A program made the position numbers and the translations under genes. Below the pieces are notes generated by a model. It worked only from the letters and a program-made list of their open reading frames with translations, ran no database searches and was not told the origin of the DNA. From an uncultured Erysipelotrichaceae bacterium (GTDB lineage Bacteria; Bacillota_I; Bacilli_A; Erysipelotrichales; Coprobacillaceae): a DNA stretch of 47,856 nt. The stretch's first letter is position 1; the number at the start of each line of letters is the position of its first letter. The DNA is taken from positions 1-47,856 of the forward strand of contig UPXV01000022.1 of NCBI GenBank assembly GCA_900538465.1, given 5' to 3'. Positions 17,181 to 25,227 of the stretch are shown here, piece after piece.

Positions 17181-17891
17181 CTATTCTCCTTGAAATTGTC
17201 TATATACTTCATGATATGTTTCAACTGGATTTTTAGCTCTTGTGATTGTTCTTCCAACAACTATATAACTAGAAGTCAATTCTCTTGCCATTGCTGGCGT
17301 TGTCACACGTTTTTGATCATTGACACTATCACTAGCAAGTCTAATTCCTGGTGTCACAGTCAAAAATTCATTTCCTAATTGTTCATGGATAATTTGTGAT
17401 TCAAGAGGTGAACAAACAACACCGTCTAATCCAGCTTCTTTAGCATTTTGTGCCCATTTTAATACAACTTCTGCTAAAGGTTCATGAATTAACAATTCGT
17501 TATCTAAAACTTCTTGATCCAAAGATGTTAAACAAGTTACGGCAATACATAATGGACGTTTCCCATTGACTGCACCTTCTTCTAGTCCTTCGATAGCAGC
17601 TTTCATCATCGCAACACTTCCTGAAGCATGAACATTAATCATATCAACATCTAATTTAGCAAGTTGTTTCATTGCACTTTTCACAGTATTAGGAATGTCA
17701 TGTAATTTTAAATCCAAGAAAATTTGATGTCCTCTTTCTTTAATTAATTTGATCATTTCAATTCCTTCACCATAGAAAAGTTCCATTCCAACTTTTACAT
17801 ATAGTTTTTCATCTCCAAACTGATCCAAGAATTCTTTAACTTCTTCTTTTGTTTGAAAATCTAAAGCAATACAAATTCGACTTTCGTTCAT
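17181..17891 (-). CDS. pyrF: Orotidine 5'-phosphate decarboxylase PyrF
   Basis: A 236-residue TIM-barrel enzyme converting OMP to UMP. CIALDFQTKEE at the N-terminus, the catalytic segment FLDLKLHDIPNTV (K-D-x-K-x-x-D type) and the phosphate-binding VVGRTITRAKNP are diagnostic. ATG 17891 is preceded by GGAGGAG. It is translated in tandem with pyrE. No PyrR attenuator is seen: the leader is only about 20 bases from an extended -10 promoter. Confidence 0.95.
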   Translation of the reverse strand: MNESRICIALDFQTKEEVKEFLDQFGDEKLYVKVGMELFYGEGIEMIKLIKERGHQIFLDLKLHDIPNTVKSAMKQLAKLDVDMINVHASGSVAMMKAAIEGLEEGAVNGKRPLCIAVTCLTSLDQEVLDNELLIHEPLAEVVLKWAQNAKEAGLDGVVCSPLESQIIHEQLGNEFLTVTPGIRLASDSVNDQKRVTTPAMARELTSSYIVVGRTITRAKNPVETYHEVYRQFQGE

Positions 17892-17919
17892 ATTTCTCCT
17901 CCAAGATATATTTTTTAAT

Positions 17920-17928
17920 ATTATAGCA
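17920..17928 (-). promoter_or_regulatory. Extended -10 promoter of pyrF-pyrE
   Basis: TGCTATAAT on the minus strand gives a perfect TATAAT (17920-17925) with a TGn extension. No good -35 is seen, as expected for an extended -10 promoter. Confidence 0.6.
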
Positions 17929-18015
17929 TAGATTTTATAATATGGCACATAAAAATAAAATTCTCAAAAATATAAATTATAATAACCTTTGCGAACAAAC
18001 AGATTTTTAATTCAA

Positions 18016-19014
18016 TTATATAGTTATATTTGAAATATAATCCATAAAATCTCTATATTCTTCATTCCAATGTTTATATAATTGGTTATTTCTAAAATCA
18101 TTAAAAATATAATTTTTTTGTAGATAAGTTGCTAAAAAATGTGTCATCTTTGTTGCTCCAGAATGGTTTAAATGGTTTCCTGCATCACGTGTATCCGTTT
18201 GCCAATTAAACTGAGTATCATATTGATTAGCATTAAAATCAATATAAGGTATTTCGTATTTTATTGCATAGTTATTTACAATACTATGTCTTTTATAATT
18301 CCATGATGTTGCCGAAGGAAAACTTACAAATAAAATTTTACAATCTTTTTCCCTTGCTAAATTAATAAAACTCTCTAAATAAGAATTAACATGTTTATTT
18401 ACTCTCTCACTTTTAACATTTTTATTCATATATCTAAAACCATTTCTATATTTCACTACTTTATCACTATAATAATACCCTCTTGTTTTTAACAAGGTAT
18501 CCTTGACTTTAACCTTTTTATTATCAACTAATATTTTATTTACTTTTTCACTTGAAATTTTTTCATCTCTATCTTTATTATTTAATTCTTTTTTTTCAAA
18601 AAACTGATTCACTTCCAAAATAATTAATTTGGGCTTTTCAATTTTTAAACTTTTTTCCAATAAATAATAAGAAAGTCTCATATTTGTATTTGGTGCAGCC
18701 AGAGCGGTTGCAGTTATACCTGTTTCATTCCATAATTGTAATGGATTAAAAGAACTATATAAATTACTATTCCCAATGGCTAAGATTTCCATTTTTTCTG
18801 TTGTTGGTCCTATTCCAGCAACAGAATTATTTTGAATATTATTTTTTGATAATGTATTGTCTTCTATATTTGTTGACTTCATATTTTTTTCAAAAAAAGC
18901 TTTATCATATATTCCTCGAAACAACCAACCACCACCAAAACTTATGCATATCGCTAAAATAGTAAGACAATATCTTCTAAACTCTTTCTTAAGTTTCAAT
19001 TTTCTATATTTCAT
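18016..19014 (-). CDS. Membrane-anchored SGNH-hydrolase-like protein (paralogue 1)
   Basis: A 332-residue protein: a basic N-terminus, one membrane helix (about 15-33) and then an extracytoplasmic domain. AIGNSN (S83) looks like SGNH block I, and TRDAGNHLNHSGATKM (D277, H281, H284) looks like the block V Asp-His pair. Such AlgX/AlgJ-like or GDSL-like domains often add or remove O-acyl groups on surface glycans. It is clearly related to the next protein, sharing the GNS, PLQLW, PSATSWNYK and D-x-GNHLNHSGATKMT segments. The start is ATG 19014, preceded by GTGAG. No MBOAT partner is in the window. The function is not established; esterase or acyltransferase are both possible. Confidence 0.75.
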   Translation of the reverse strand: MKYRKLKLKKEFRRYCLTILAICISFGGGWLFRGIYDKAFFEKNMKSTNIEDNTLSKNNIQNNSVAGIGPTTEKMEILAIGNSNLYSSFNPLQLWNETGITATALAAPNTNMRLSYYLLEKSLKIEKPKLIILEVNQFFEKKELNNKDRDEKISSEKVNKILVDNKKVKVKDTLLKTRGYYYSDKVVKYRNGFRYMNKNVKSERVNKHVNSYLESFINLAREKDCKILFVSFPSATSWNYKRHSIVNNYAIKYEIPYIDFNANQYDTQFNWQTDTRDAGNHLNHSGATKMTHFLATYLQKNYIFNDFRNNQLYKHWNEEYRDFMDYISNITI

Positions 19015-19030
19015 AATTAATCTCACTTTC

Positions 19031-20035
19031 TTACTTATTTTTCATTAACATATCATAATCCTTATTCCAATACTGATAAGAAGATTTTCTTCGATTATCT
19101 TTTAAATGATAATGTTCTTTTAAATAATTTCCAAAAAATGAAGTCATTTTTGTTGCCCCAGAATGATTCAAATGATTTCCACCATCTCGAGAATCAGTTA
19201 ACCAATTAAAATCTGTTAAATTTGTTTCAATATTAAAATCAATAAAAGGAATATCATTTTCTTGAGCATAGTCATTCACAGCATTATATTTCTTATAATT
19301 CCATGATGTAGCTGAAGGATATGCAATCAACATGACTTTAATATTATTTTCTTTGCATAGATTCATAATCTTAGGTAAATATTTTTTTGTAAAAGAAGAA
19401 AAAGCTTCTCTTTCTTGAGTTTTTTTCATATATGAATAACCTCCAGAATAAGAAATCATATCATTATTATAATAATAGCCATATAATTTCATTCGCTCTT
19501 TATTAAAATTTTCATTCATATATTTTTCATCTTTTATGTCATTCCATTTTGTTGTGTTTTTAAATAACTTTGAACAATACTTTGTGGCAGTATATTCATA
19601 ACCTTGTGGTTCAAGATATTCTCTTTCATCAAAAAAAGCATTGGCTTCTAAAACAAGAATTTGAGGTTTTGACACAGACAAAATTTCTTGCAATATATAA
19701 TAGGATAATTTTGTATTTTGTTTTGCCCCAGCCCCTACAAAAGAAGCGATTCCCTTTTCATGCCAAAGTTGCAAAGGATTCCATCCACTATAGGCATCAC
19801 TATTACCAATAACTGCAACTTGTAAATTTTCACTCTCATTATCTTCTTTATTCTTGTCATCATTTTCCACTTTATGCGTATTTGTCGATGGCTGAAGAGG
19901 TTTTATTTTTTCTTGATTTTGTTTACTTATAAGGCTTTGTATACCCATATATATTACAATTCCTATGACAATAACAGAAAAAAGAATAATTAAATCTCTT
20001 TTTATATTTCGTTTCAATTTATACTTTTTTTTCAT
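19031..20035 (-). CDS. Membrane-anchored SGNH-hydrolase-like protein (paralogue 2)
   Basis: A 334-residue protein with a single N-terminal membrane helix (about 14-34), a charged linker rich in Asn, Asp and Glu, and an SGNH-like domain with VIGNSDAYSGWNPLQLW and SRDGGNHLNHSGATKMT. It is the first gene of a two-gene unit; its paralogue follows after 16 bases. I chose ATG 20035, before the membrane helix and preceded by AGAGGTG; the frame stays open further upstream without coding features. The pair is divergent from the MurJ-like flippase gene, which suggests a cell-wall role, but the substrate is unknown. Confidence 0.75.
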   Translation of the reverse strand: MKKKYKLKRNIKRDLIILFSVIVIGIVIYMGIQSLISKQNQEKIKPLQPSTNTHKVENDDKNKEDNESENLQVAVIGNSDAYSGWNPLQLWHEKGIASFVGAGAKQNTKLSYYILQEILSVSKPQILVLEANAFFDEREYLEPQGYEYTATKYCSKLFKNTTKWNDIKDEKYMNENFNKERMKLYGYYYNNDMISYSGGYSYMKKTQEREAFSSFTKKYLPKIMNLCKENNIKVMLIAYPSATSWNYKKYNAVNDYAQENDIPFIDFNIETNLTDFNWLTDSRDGGNHLNHSGATKMTSFFGNYLKEHYHLKDNRRKSSYQYWNKDYDMLMKNK

Positions 20036-20081
20036 GTTTTGAATACACCTCTTTAAATTTAACAATTGTATTGTAACAGAA

Positions 20082-20115
20082 ATTTGTGTAAAATATATGA
20101 AAAATTCACACAAAT
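20082..20115. promoter_or_regulatory. Inverted repeat between divergent promoters
   Basis: Perfect 8-bp arms ATTTGTGT (20082-20089) and ACACAAAT (20108-20115) are separated by 18 bases, between the SGNH pair and the flippase gene. It may be an operator for one or both units. Confidence 0.4.
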
Positions 20116-20126
20116 AGAAATGATTT

Positions 20127-20154
20127 TTGATTTTATATAAATTAATGATATAAT
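20127..20154 (+). promoter_or_regulatory. Promoter of the flippase gene
   Basis: TTGATT (20127-20132), a 16-bp spacer and a perfect TATAAT (20149-20154), 26 bases before the ATG. Confidence 0.6.
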
Positions 20155-20180
20155 AATCAATATAGAAAGTGAGGTCCAAT

Positions 20181-21776
20181 ATGAATCGTACACGTTCCAT
20201 AGTGAAACAAGCGTCTATTTTAGCTATTGCTGGGATTTTAGTAAGAATCATAGGTGTTTTATATAGAAGTCCATTAAAAGCATTAATTACATCTGAAGGG
20301 GTTGGATATTATTCAACCGCTTATAATATCTATGCCTTGATTTTATTAATATCATCTTATAGTATCCCAACTGCTATTTCTAAATTAATTTCAGAAAAAT
20401 TAGTTTTAAATCAATATAATAATGTTCAAAAAATATTACGTTGTTCCTTTATATATATTTGTGCAATTGGTGGTGGTGCTGCAATTGTTGCCTTTTTTAT
20501 TGCTCCATTTATTGTACCAGAAAATGCTGTTATGGCATTAAGAGTTTTATGTCCAACGATTTTCCTATCAGGATTACTTGGTGTTTTTAGAGGTTATTTT
20601 CAAGCCCATCAGACTACAGTTTATACATCTGTATCTCAAATCATTGAACAAGTTTTTAATGCGATTGTATCTGTAGGGGCAGCTTATTTATTCATTCAAC
20701 CCTATATCCAAGTTGGTGGTACAAAAATGGCTTCTATCGGAGCTGCTGGTAGTGCCCTTGGAACTGGAGTCGGCGTTCTTATTGGCTTAATCTATATGGC
20801 TTTGATGTATATGAAACGTAAGAATAACTTAATTGTTAAAAATGATCCTGATAATTATGAGGATTCTTACAAGAGTATTTTTAGAATGATTTTAAGCATT
20901 GTTACACCTATTATTTTTGCAACATGTATTTATAATTTAGTTGCAACAGTCGATATGTATATTTTCTATTTTGCTATGGGAACTGGGCCTAGTGCTTCAA
21001 CAATGTATGGTGTTTACTCTGGTGAATATGTTGTCTTGCAAAATGTTCCTGTTGCCTTAGCATCTGCCATGTCAACAGCATCTATTCCAGCGATTTCATC
21101 ATCATGGGCTATAAAAAATTATAAAGAAACAAAAGAACATATTAAATCTGGTATTCGTTTAACAATGATGATTTTGATTCCATCTGCTGTAGGTATGTCA
21201 GTGCTTGCTTATCCTATTATTGGAACAATATTCCCGCAAAAAGAAACTGTTATGACTTCTACTTATTTACTAGCCATTGGGAGTCCTGGTATTGTTTTCT
21301 TTGGATTATCAACACTGACAAATGGAATCTTACAAGCCATTGGTGAAGTCAATGTTCCTTTAAAAAATGCGGCAATCGCTTTAATTTGGCACTGCTTGAT
21401 TACTTTTGCTTTATTATTCTTTACCCCACTTGGTTTATACTCACTGGTTATTGGAAACTGTTTGTATGGTTTACAAGTATGTTATTTAAATCAAAAGTCA
21501 TTACGTAAAAAAGTTCATTATAAACAAGAAATTCGACGTACATATATTCTTCCATTACTAGCTTCCATTGGTATGGGTATTGTTGTAGGAATCTGTTACT
21601 ATGGTTTATTTGCTTTAACAAGAAAAGTCTTTATTCCACTTATTATTTCAATCATCTTTGGAGTCATGGTTTATTTTGTTATTATTTTCTATCTCTATGC
21701 TGATCATCCTGATGAATTATCAGCTATCCCATATGCCAATAGAATTATGTACAAAATAAAGAAGCGTTCACATTAA
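20181..21776 (+). CDS. MurJ/SpoVB-like lipid-linked oligosaccharide flippase (MOP superfamily)
   Basis: A 531-residue polytopic membrane protein with about 14 hydrophobic segments along its whole length. The N-terminus KQASILAIAGILVRIIGVLYR and the internal GVFRGYFQAHQTTVYTSVSQ are typical of the YtgP/SpoVB branch of the polysaccharide flippase family. B. subtilis YtgP (MurJ) moves lipid II across the membrane. This protein may do the same, or may flip a surface polysaccharide unit. ATG 20181 is preceded by GTGAGG. It is transcribed alone and ends inside a bidirectional terminator shared with the CorA-family gene. Confidence 0.88.
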   Translation: MNRTRSIVKQASILAIAGILVRIIGVLYRSPLKALITSEGVGYYSTAYNIYALILLISSYSIPTAISKLISEKLVLNQYNNVQKILRCSFIYICAIGGGAAIVAFFIAPFIVPENAVMALRVLCPTIFLSGLLGVFRGYFQAHQTTVYTSVSQIIEQVFNAIVSVGAAYLFIQPYIQVGGTKMASIGAAGSALGTGVGVLIGLIYMALMYMKRKNNLIVKNDPDNYEDSYKSIFRMILSIVTPIIFATCIYNLVATVDMYIFYFAMGTGPSASTMYGVYSGEYVVLQNVPVALASAMSTASIPAISSSWAIKNYKETKEHIKSGIRLTMMILIPSAVGMSVLAYPIIGTIFPQKETVMTSTYLLAIGSPGIVFFGLSTLTNGILQAIGEVNVPLKNAAIALIWHCLITFALLFFTPLGLYSLVIGNCLYGLQVCYLNQKSLRKKVHYKQEIRRTYILPLLASIGMGIVVGICYYGLFALTRKVFIPLIISIIFGVMVYFVIIFYLYADHPDELSAIPYANRIMYKIKKRSH

Positions 21777-21787
21777 ACGCTTCTTTT
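21758..21787. terminator. Bidirectional terminator between the flippase and CorA-family genes
   Basis: AAGAAGCGTT and AACGCTTCTT pair perfectly around a 6-base loop, with A and T runs on both sides. The flippase stop codon lies in the loop region. Confidence 0.9.
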
Positions 21788-22719
21788 TATAAGAACTTCT
21801 TTTTCTTAAACCAAATAATTAAAAGTCCCACCACAACAAGACTTACCCAAATGACTGTCATATAACCATATGGGCTTTCTAATTCCGGCATATTTTTAAA
21901 ATTCATTCCATACCATCCAGCAATCAAAGTTAATGGCATAAAAATTGTTGTCACGACAGTAAAAAATTGCATTGTTTTATTTAATTTATAATCCAATTTA
22001 GACTGATGTGCCTCATTAGCCTGATTCAGTAATTCTCTTAATAACTCTACATTATCAGATAAACGTTCAATTCTTCTTGTAAAGATTTCAAAATAACGCA
22101 TATCATCATCCTCAAAAATATGATGATGATTCATTTGTAATTCTTCTCCAATCACAACCAAGTTATCATAATAATTTCTCAGCAATAATAATTCTTTACT
22201 CAATTGTCTTAAATGATTTGTAAATCCAATGGATTCCTCTTCACTATCATGATTTTCTAATTCCTCTATTTCTTCTTGTAATTCTTCAATATATTGATAA
22301 TCCTTAGAAATCAATTCGCTTAAGAAATAATAAACAAGACGTGTTATAGAAACTCCTCTTTCTAAAACATAATCACTAGAAGATTGAAAAACATCTGTAA
22401 TATGTTGATCTTCATCATCAATAATCACAACTAAAAAAAGATTTTTAAAAATAAAGAAAGCCAGCGAATCTTTTTTAACAAAAACATCTCTTGCATTAAT
22501 TAAATTAATTAATCCATAGTAATAATCATTATGTGGAATAATAATATTTTGATTCATCATAGATGTCTCTTCACAACGCATAAATGATCTTTTAGTAATA
22601 TGTAATTGTTGGTAACTCTCTTTTAATTCATCCAATGTCATCATAGCCATATACATATGATTATCTTGTATATCACTCATTTCAACACTGACTTTTTTAT
22701 CATCAACTCGATAAAACAT
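21787..22719 (-). CDS. corA: CorA-family divalent metal ion transporter
   Basis: A 310-residue protein: an N-terminal cytoplasmic alpha/beta domain, a long helical stretch rich in Glu and Leu (about 140-240), then two C-terminal membrane helices (about 253-272 and 286-305). The YGMNF motif between the helices is the selectivity signature of the CorA Mg2+ channel family. Length is normal. It is encoded alone, converging on the flippase gene. The family also carries Co2+, Ni2+ or Zn2+, so the ion is not certain. Confidence 0.9.
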   Translation of the reverse strand: MFYRVDDKKVSVEMSDIQDNHMYMAMMTLDELKESYQQLHITKRSFMRCEETSMMNQNIIIPHNDYYYGLINLINARDVFVKKDSLAFFIFKNLFLVVIIDDEDQHITDVFQSSSDYVLERGVSITRLVYYFLSELISKDYQYIEELQEEIEELENHDSEEESIGFTNHLRQLSKELLLLRNYYDNLVVIGEELQMNHHHIFEDDDMRYFEIFTRRIERLSDNVELLRELLNQANEAHQSKLDYKLNKTMQFFTVVTTIFMPLTLIAGWYGMNFKNMPELESPYGYMTVIWVSLVVVGLLIIWFKKKKFL

Positions 22720-22776
22720 ATTTTCACTCCTTACAAAAAAGAATTATAAAATAAAAAGAGAAGACATACTCTCCCC

Positions 22777-22998
22777 TTATTTTTTAGAATCAATTAAATC
22801 TAATAAATTTTGAACAGTCTTAATTTCCATTAATTCATTATCTTCAAATTCAACACCAATTTCTTCTTCTAATTCAAAAACCAAATCTACTAAATCTAAA
22901 GAATCAATACCTAAATCTCTAAAAGATGATTCTTTTGTTAATTCTTGTCCTTTTAATTTAGAACTTAATCTTTCTTTAATCTTATCAAAATAATCCAT
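22777..22998 (-). CDS. Acyl carrier protein paralogue
   Basis: A 73-residue acidic four-helix ACP. Phosphopantetheine would attach to S33 in the motif LGIDSLDLVDL. It is distinct from the AcpP at 34697-34921 and lies outside the fatty acid operon, next to a DMP19-type gene and the CorA-family gene. It may be a second housekeeping ACP or serve a dedicated pathway, such as D-alanine or lipid modification; no partner enzyme is adjacent. A weak AT-rich hairpin follows its stop. Confidence 0.92.
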   Translation of the reverse strand: MDYFDKIKERLSSKLKGQELTKESSFRDLGIDSLDLVDLVFELEEEIGVEFEDNELMEIKTVQNLLDLIDSKK

Positions 22999-23055
22999 TT
23001 TTATTCACCTCATCCTTATTATAAAGTCTTTTTTCAACAATTACAATCTCTTCTC

Positions 23056-23556
23056 TTACATAAAAGCTTCTTTATTTGTCAAAACATAATGCAAACAGAG
23101 TTTTTCTAAATCATCATTATGTTCCATATATTCTCTATCTAATTCATCAAATAGCCATGCACATTCTTTATAATCGAGACTATCAATCTCCTCAATACGT
23201 GCTTGCATATCTTCTGGAACAACCCCTTCTTTAAAAATACCATTTCCTTTATCTAAAATAAGGGCTGTATGATTTGCTCCAATCTCTACTAAAGCTTCTA
23301 CAGTTTCATTAGCATAATTCCCTGATTCATTATGATAAAAACGATCTATTCCACCAACATTCATTTGTGAATCAAAATTACAACAAAGGAAAAAAACTCT
23401 TTCAATGCCATTCAATTCATTTAATGAATATCCATCCTCACATTTTTCACTAATAATTTCAAACAAATCAGAAACAATTTGACTGGTGTCAGAGCGAGCA
23501 ATAATTTCACTAGCTTTTAAAGTAACATTGTCTAAAGCATCTTCATATGTCGCCAT
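23056..23556 (-). CDS. DMP19/DUF4375-like protein
   Basis: A 166-residue acidic soluble protein of unknown function. The core ERVFFLCCNFDSQMNVGGID followed by RFYHNESGNYANETVEALVEIGA matches the DMP19 (DUF4375) pattern, in which a nearly invariant GG(I/F)xxFxxN motif is followed by helices. No signal peptide or catalytic motif is seen. It starts at ATG 23556 after an AGGATGGAGGG purine stretch and is 57 bases upstream of the second ACP gene, so they may share a transcript. Nothing points to a specific role. Confidence 0.75.
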   Translation of the reverse strand: MATYEDALDNVTLKASEIIARSDTSQIVSDLFEIISEKCEDGYSLNELNGIERVFFLCCNFDSQMNVGGIDRFYHNESGNYANETVEALVEIGANHTALILDKGNGIFKEGVVPEDMQARIEEIDSLDYKECAWLFDELDREYMEHNDDLEKLCLHYVLTNKEAFM

Positions 23557-23817
23557 CGTTCATCCCTCCATCCTCTTCTTCTATTTTACACTTATTTTTC
23601 TTGAAAGTATAGATAATGTTTTGACTCCTTATGGGATGTGATTTCATAGAGAGAATAACTTTGCTTAAAATGATATCTGATTTTAAGTAGCATAAAGGTT
23701 GATAAGTTTATCCACATAACATTCTTTTAGATGAGCATCTATTATTTTTATTTTCCTAATAAATGTAGAATTAATTAAAAATCATAACATTTTTCATTAC
23801 TATCCACCAACTTACCC

Positions 23818-23846
23818 TTAACATTATCACAAAAAATAAGTATAAT
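23818..23846 (+). promoter_or_regulatory. birA promoter placed for a leaderless transcript
   Basis: -35 TTAACA (23818-23823), 17-bp spacer, and perfect -10 TATAAT (23841-23846). Only six bases separate the -10 from the birA ATG, so transcription would start at or next to the A of the start codon. Confidence 0.65.
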
Positions 23847-23852
23847 GAGGTC

Positions 23853-24818
23853 ATGGAAAAGAAATTACTCGAAATATTACAAAAACATCAAGGCCATTTT
23901 ATTTCTGGCCAACAAATCAGTGAAGAATTACATGTCTCAAGAATGACAATATCTACACAAATCAAAAAACTAAAAGAGAAAGGCTATCACATTCAAACAT
24001 CTACAAAGAAAGGATATTGTTTAACACTTGAGAATGATGTGATTTTTATTGAGCAAATCAAGGATACAATACCAAGTTTTTATCAAGATATTCATTATTT
24101 TGATGAGATTGACTCAACCAATCAATATATGAAAACACATGATTTTCAACAAGGAGATATCATTATTGCTAATCAACAAACAAGTGGTAAAGGTCGTAAT
24201 GGCAGAAGTTTTCATTCGCCTTGTCAAAAGGGTATTTATTTATCATTGATGTTAAAACCTAATTTAACGATTTATGATTCACTAAAGATTACAGCTTGTT
24301 GTGGGGTAGCAGTTGTTAAGGCTATTCAAAAAAATTATCCTTTATTTCCCCAAATCAAATGGGTGAATGATATTATTTTAAATGATTTAAAAGTCTGTGG
24401 TATTTTATGTGAAGCAAGTTTAGAAATGAATACGGCTCGTCTTGAGAGTATGATTGTAGGGGTTGGAATCAATGTCCATCACTATGATATGCCAGAGGAT
24501 TTACAGGGGATTGCGGGTTGTCTTGAAGATCAATGCGATTTGTTTGTTCCAAGACAAAAAATCATCATAGATTTTTTAAATTTTTTCTATGATGATTATT
24601 CAAAATTATCAAGTCTATCTTTTCTTGAAACCTATCGACAACATTCCTATGTTTTACATCAAGACATCATGGTTTATGAAAACAATCAGCAATATCCTGC
24701 TTATGTATCTGCAATTAACGATGATGCAAGTTTAACATTAATCGTTGATGGTCAAGAGAAAATCTTACAGTCTGGTGAAGTGTCTATTCGTAAGGTTATT
24801 CCCCCACAGCACACATAA
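23853..24818 (+). CDS. birA: Bifunctional biotin-protein ligase / biotin repressor BirA
   Basis: A 321-residue protein with an N-terminal winged helix-turn-helix (about residues 1-60, GQQISEELHVSRMTISTQIK), a central ligase domain with the biotinyl-AMP loop GKGRNGRSFHSP and KWVNDI, and a C-terminal SH3-like domain. It biotinylates AccB, whose gene is in the facing operon, and by family the biotinyl-AMP form represses biotin transport or synthesis genes; a fitting box lies before bioY. The GAGG before the ATG is too close to act as a normal SD. Its last 23 bases overlap the 3' end of fabZ on the other strand. Confidence 0.95.
   Translation: MEKKLLEILQKHQGHFISGQQISEELHVSRMTISTQIKKLKEKGYHIQTSTKKGYCLTLENDVIFIEQIKDTIPSFYQDIHYFDEIDSTNQYMKTHDFQQGDIIIANQQTSGKGRNGRSFHSPCQKGIYLSLMLKPNLTIYDSLKITACCGVAVVKAIQKNYPLFPQIKWVNDIILNDLKVCGILCEASLEMNTARLESMIVGVGINVHHYDMPEDLQGIAGCLEDQCDLFVPRQKIIIDFLNFFYDDYSKLSSLSFLETYRQHSYVLHQDIMVYENNQQYPAYVSAINDDASLTLIVDGQEKILQSGEVSIRKVIPPQHT
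24555..24597 (-). terminator. Putative fab operon terminator inside birA (antisense)
   Basis: On minus, AATCATCATAGA (24586-24597) pairs perfectly with TCTATGATGATT (24560-24571) over a 14-base loop and is followed by a T run (to 24555). It lies about 200 bases after the fabZ stop. On plus there is no T run, so birA itself would not be terminated. Confidence 0.7.
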
Positions 24819-25227
24819 TCTCACCAGTCACTGCAATTTCATCTTCAACTTTCGCTTGAATGGTGGCAAAATAAATGCCACCTTTTTCTTTTGTCAAAGT
24901 GACAGTCATAGTTAAAACATCTCCAGGAATGACTTGTCTTTTAAATCTAGCTTTATTAATACCTGCAAAGAAAGCAATTTTTCCTTTGTTTTCTTCTTTT
25001 GACAATAACAAAACACAACCTGTTTGAGCAAGGGCTTCAATAATCAAAACACCTGGCATGACATGTTTATCAGGAAAGTGTCCTAAAAACTGCATTTCAT
25101 TAGCAGTCACACATTTTCTCCCAACAATTGTTTTTCCATCTTCACTAATACTTTCAATACAATCTACCAATAAAAAAGGATAGCGGTGAGGAATGATTTT
25201 TTGAATTTCATTAGAATTATATAACAT
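24796..25227 (-). CDS. fabZ: 3-hydroxyacyl-[ACP] dehydratase FabZ
   Basis: A 143-residue hot-dog-fold enzyme dehydrating 3-hydroxyacyl-ACP in the elongation cycle. The catalytic His is in IIPHRYPFLLVD and the catalytic Glu in PGVLIIEALAQTG. The start is ATG 25227: it overlaps the fabF stop (TAATG) and has GGAGG 7 bases upstream. It is the last gene of the 12-gene operon and its 3' end overlaps birA by 23 bases. No separate FabA, FabM or FabN gene is in the window, so the source of unsaturated fatty acids is unclear. Confidence 0.95.
   Translation of the reverse strand: MLYNSNEIQKIIPHRYPFLLVDCIESISEDGKTIVGRKCVTANEMQFLGHFPDKHVMPGVLIIEALAQTGCVLLLSKEENKGKIAFFAGINKARFKRQVIPGDVLTMTVTLTKEKGGIYFATIQAKVEDEIAVTGEIMCAVGE

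Noticed and set aside
23708..23716. TTATCCACA, a perfect DnaA box upstream of birA
   Set aside because: Only one exact copy is seen, with one poor relative near 23800. There is no dnaA, dnaN or AT-rich unwinding array nearby, so an origin is not supported.
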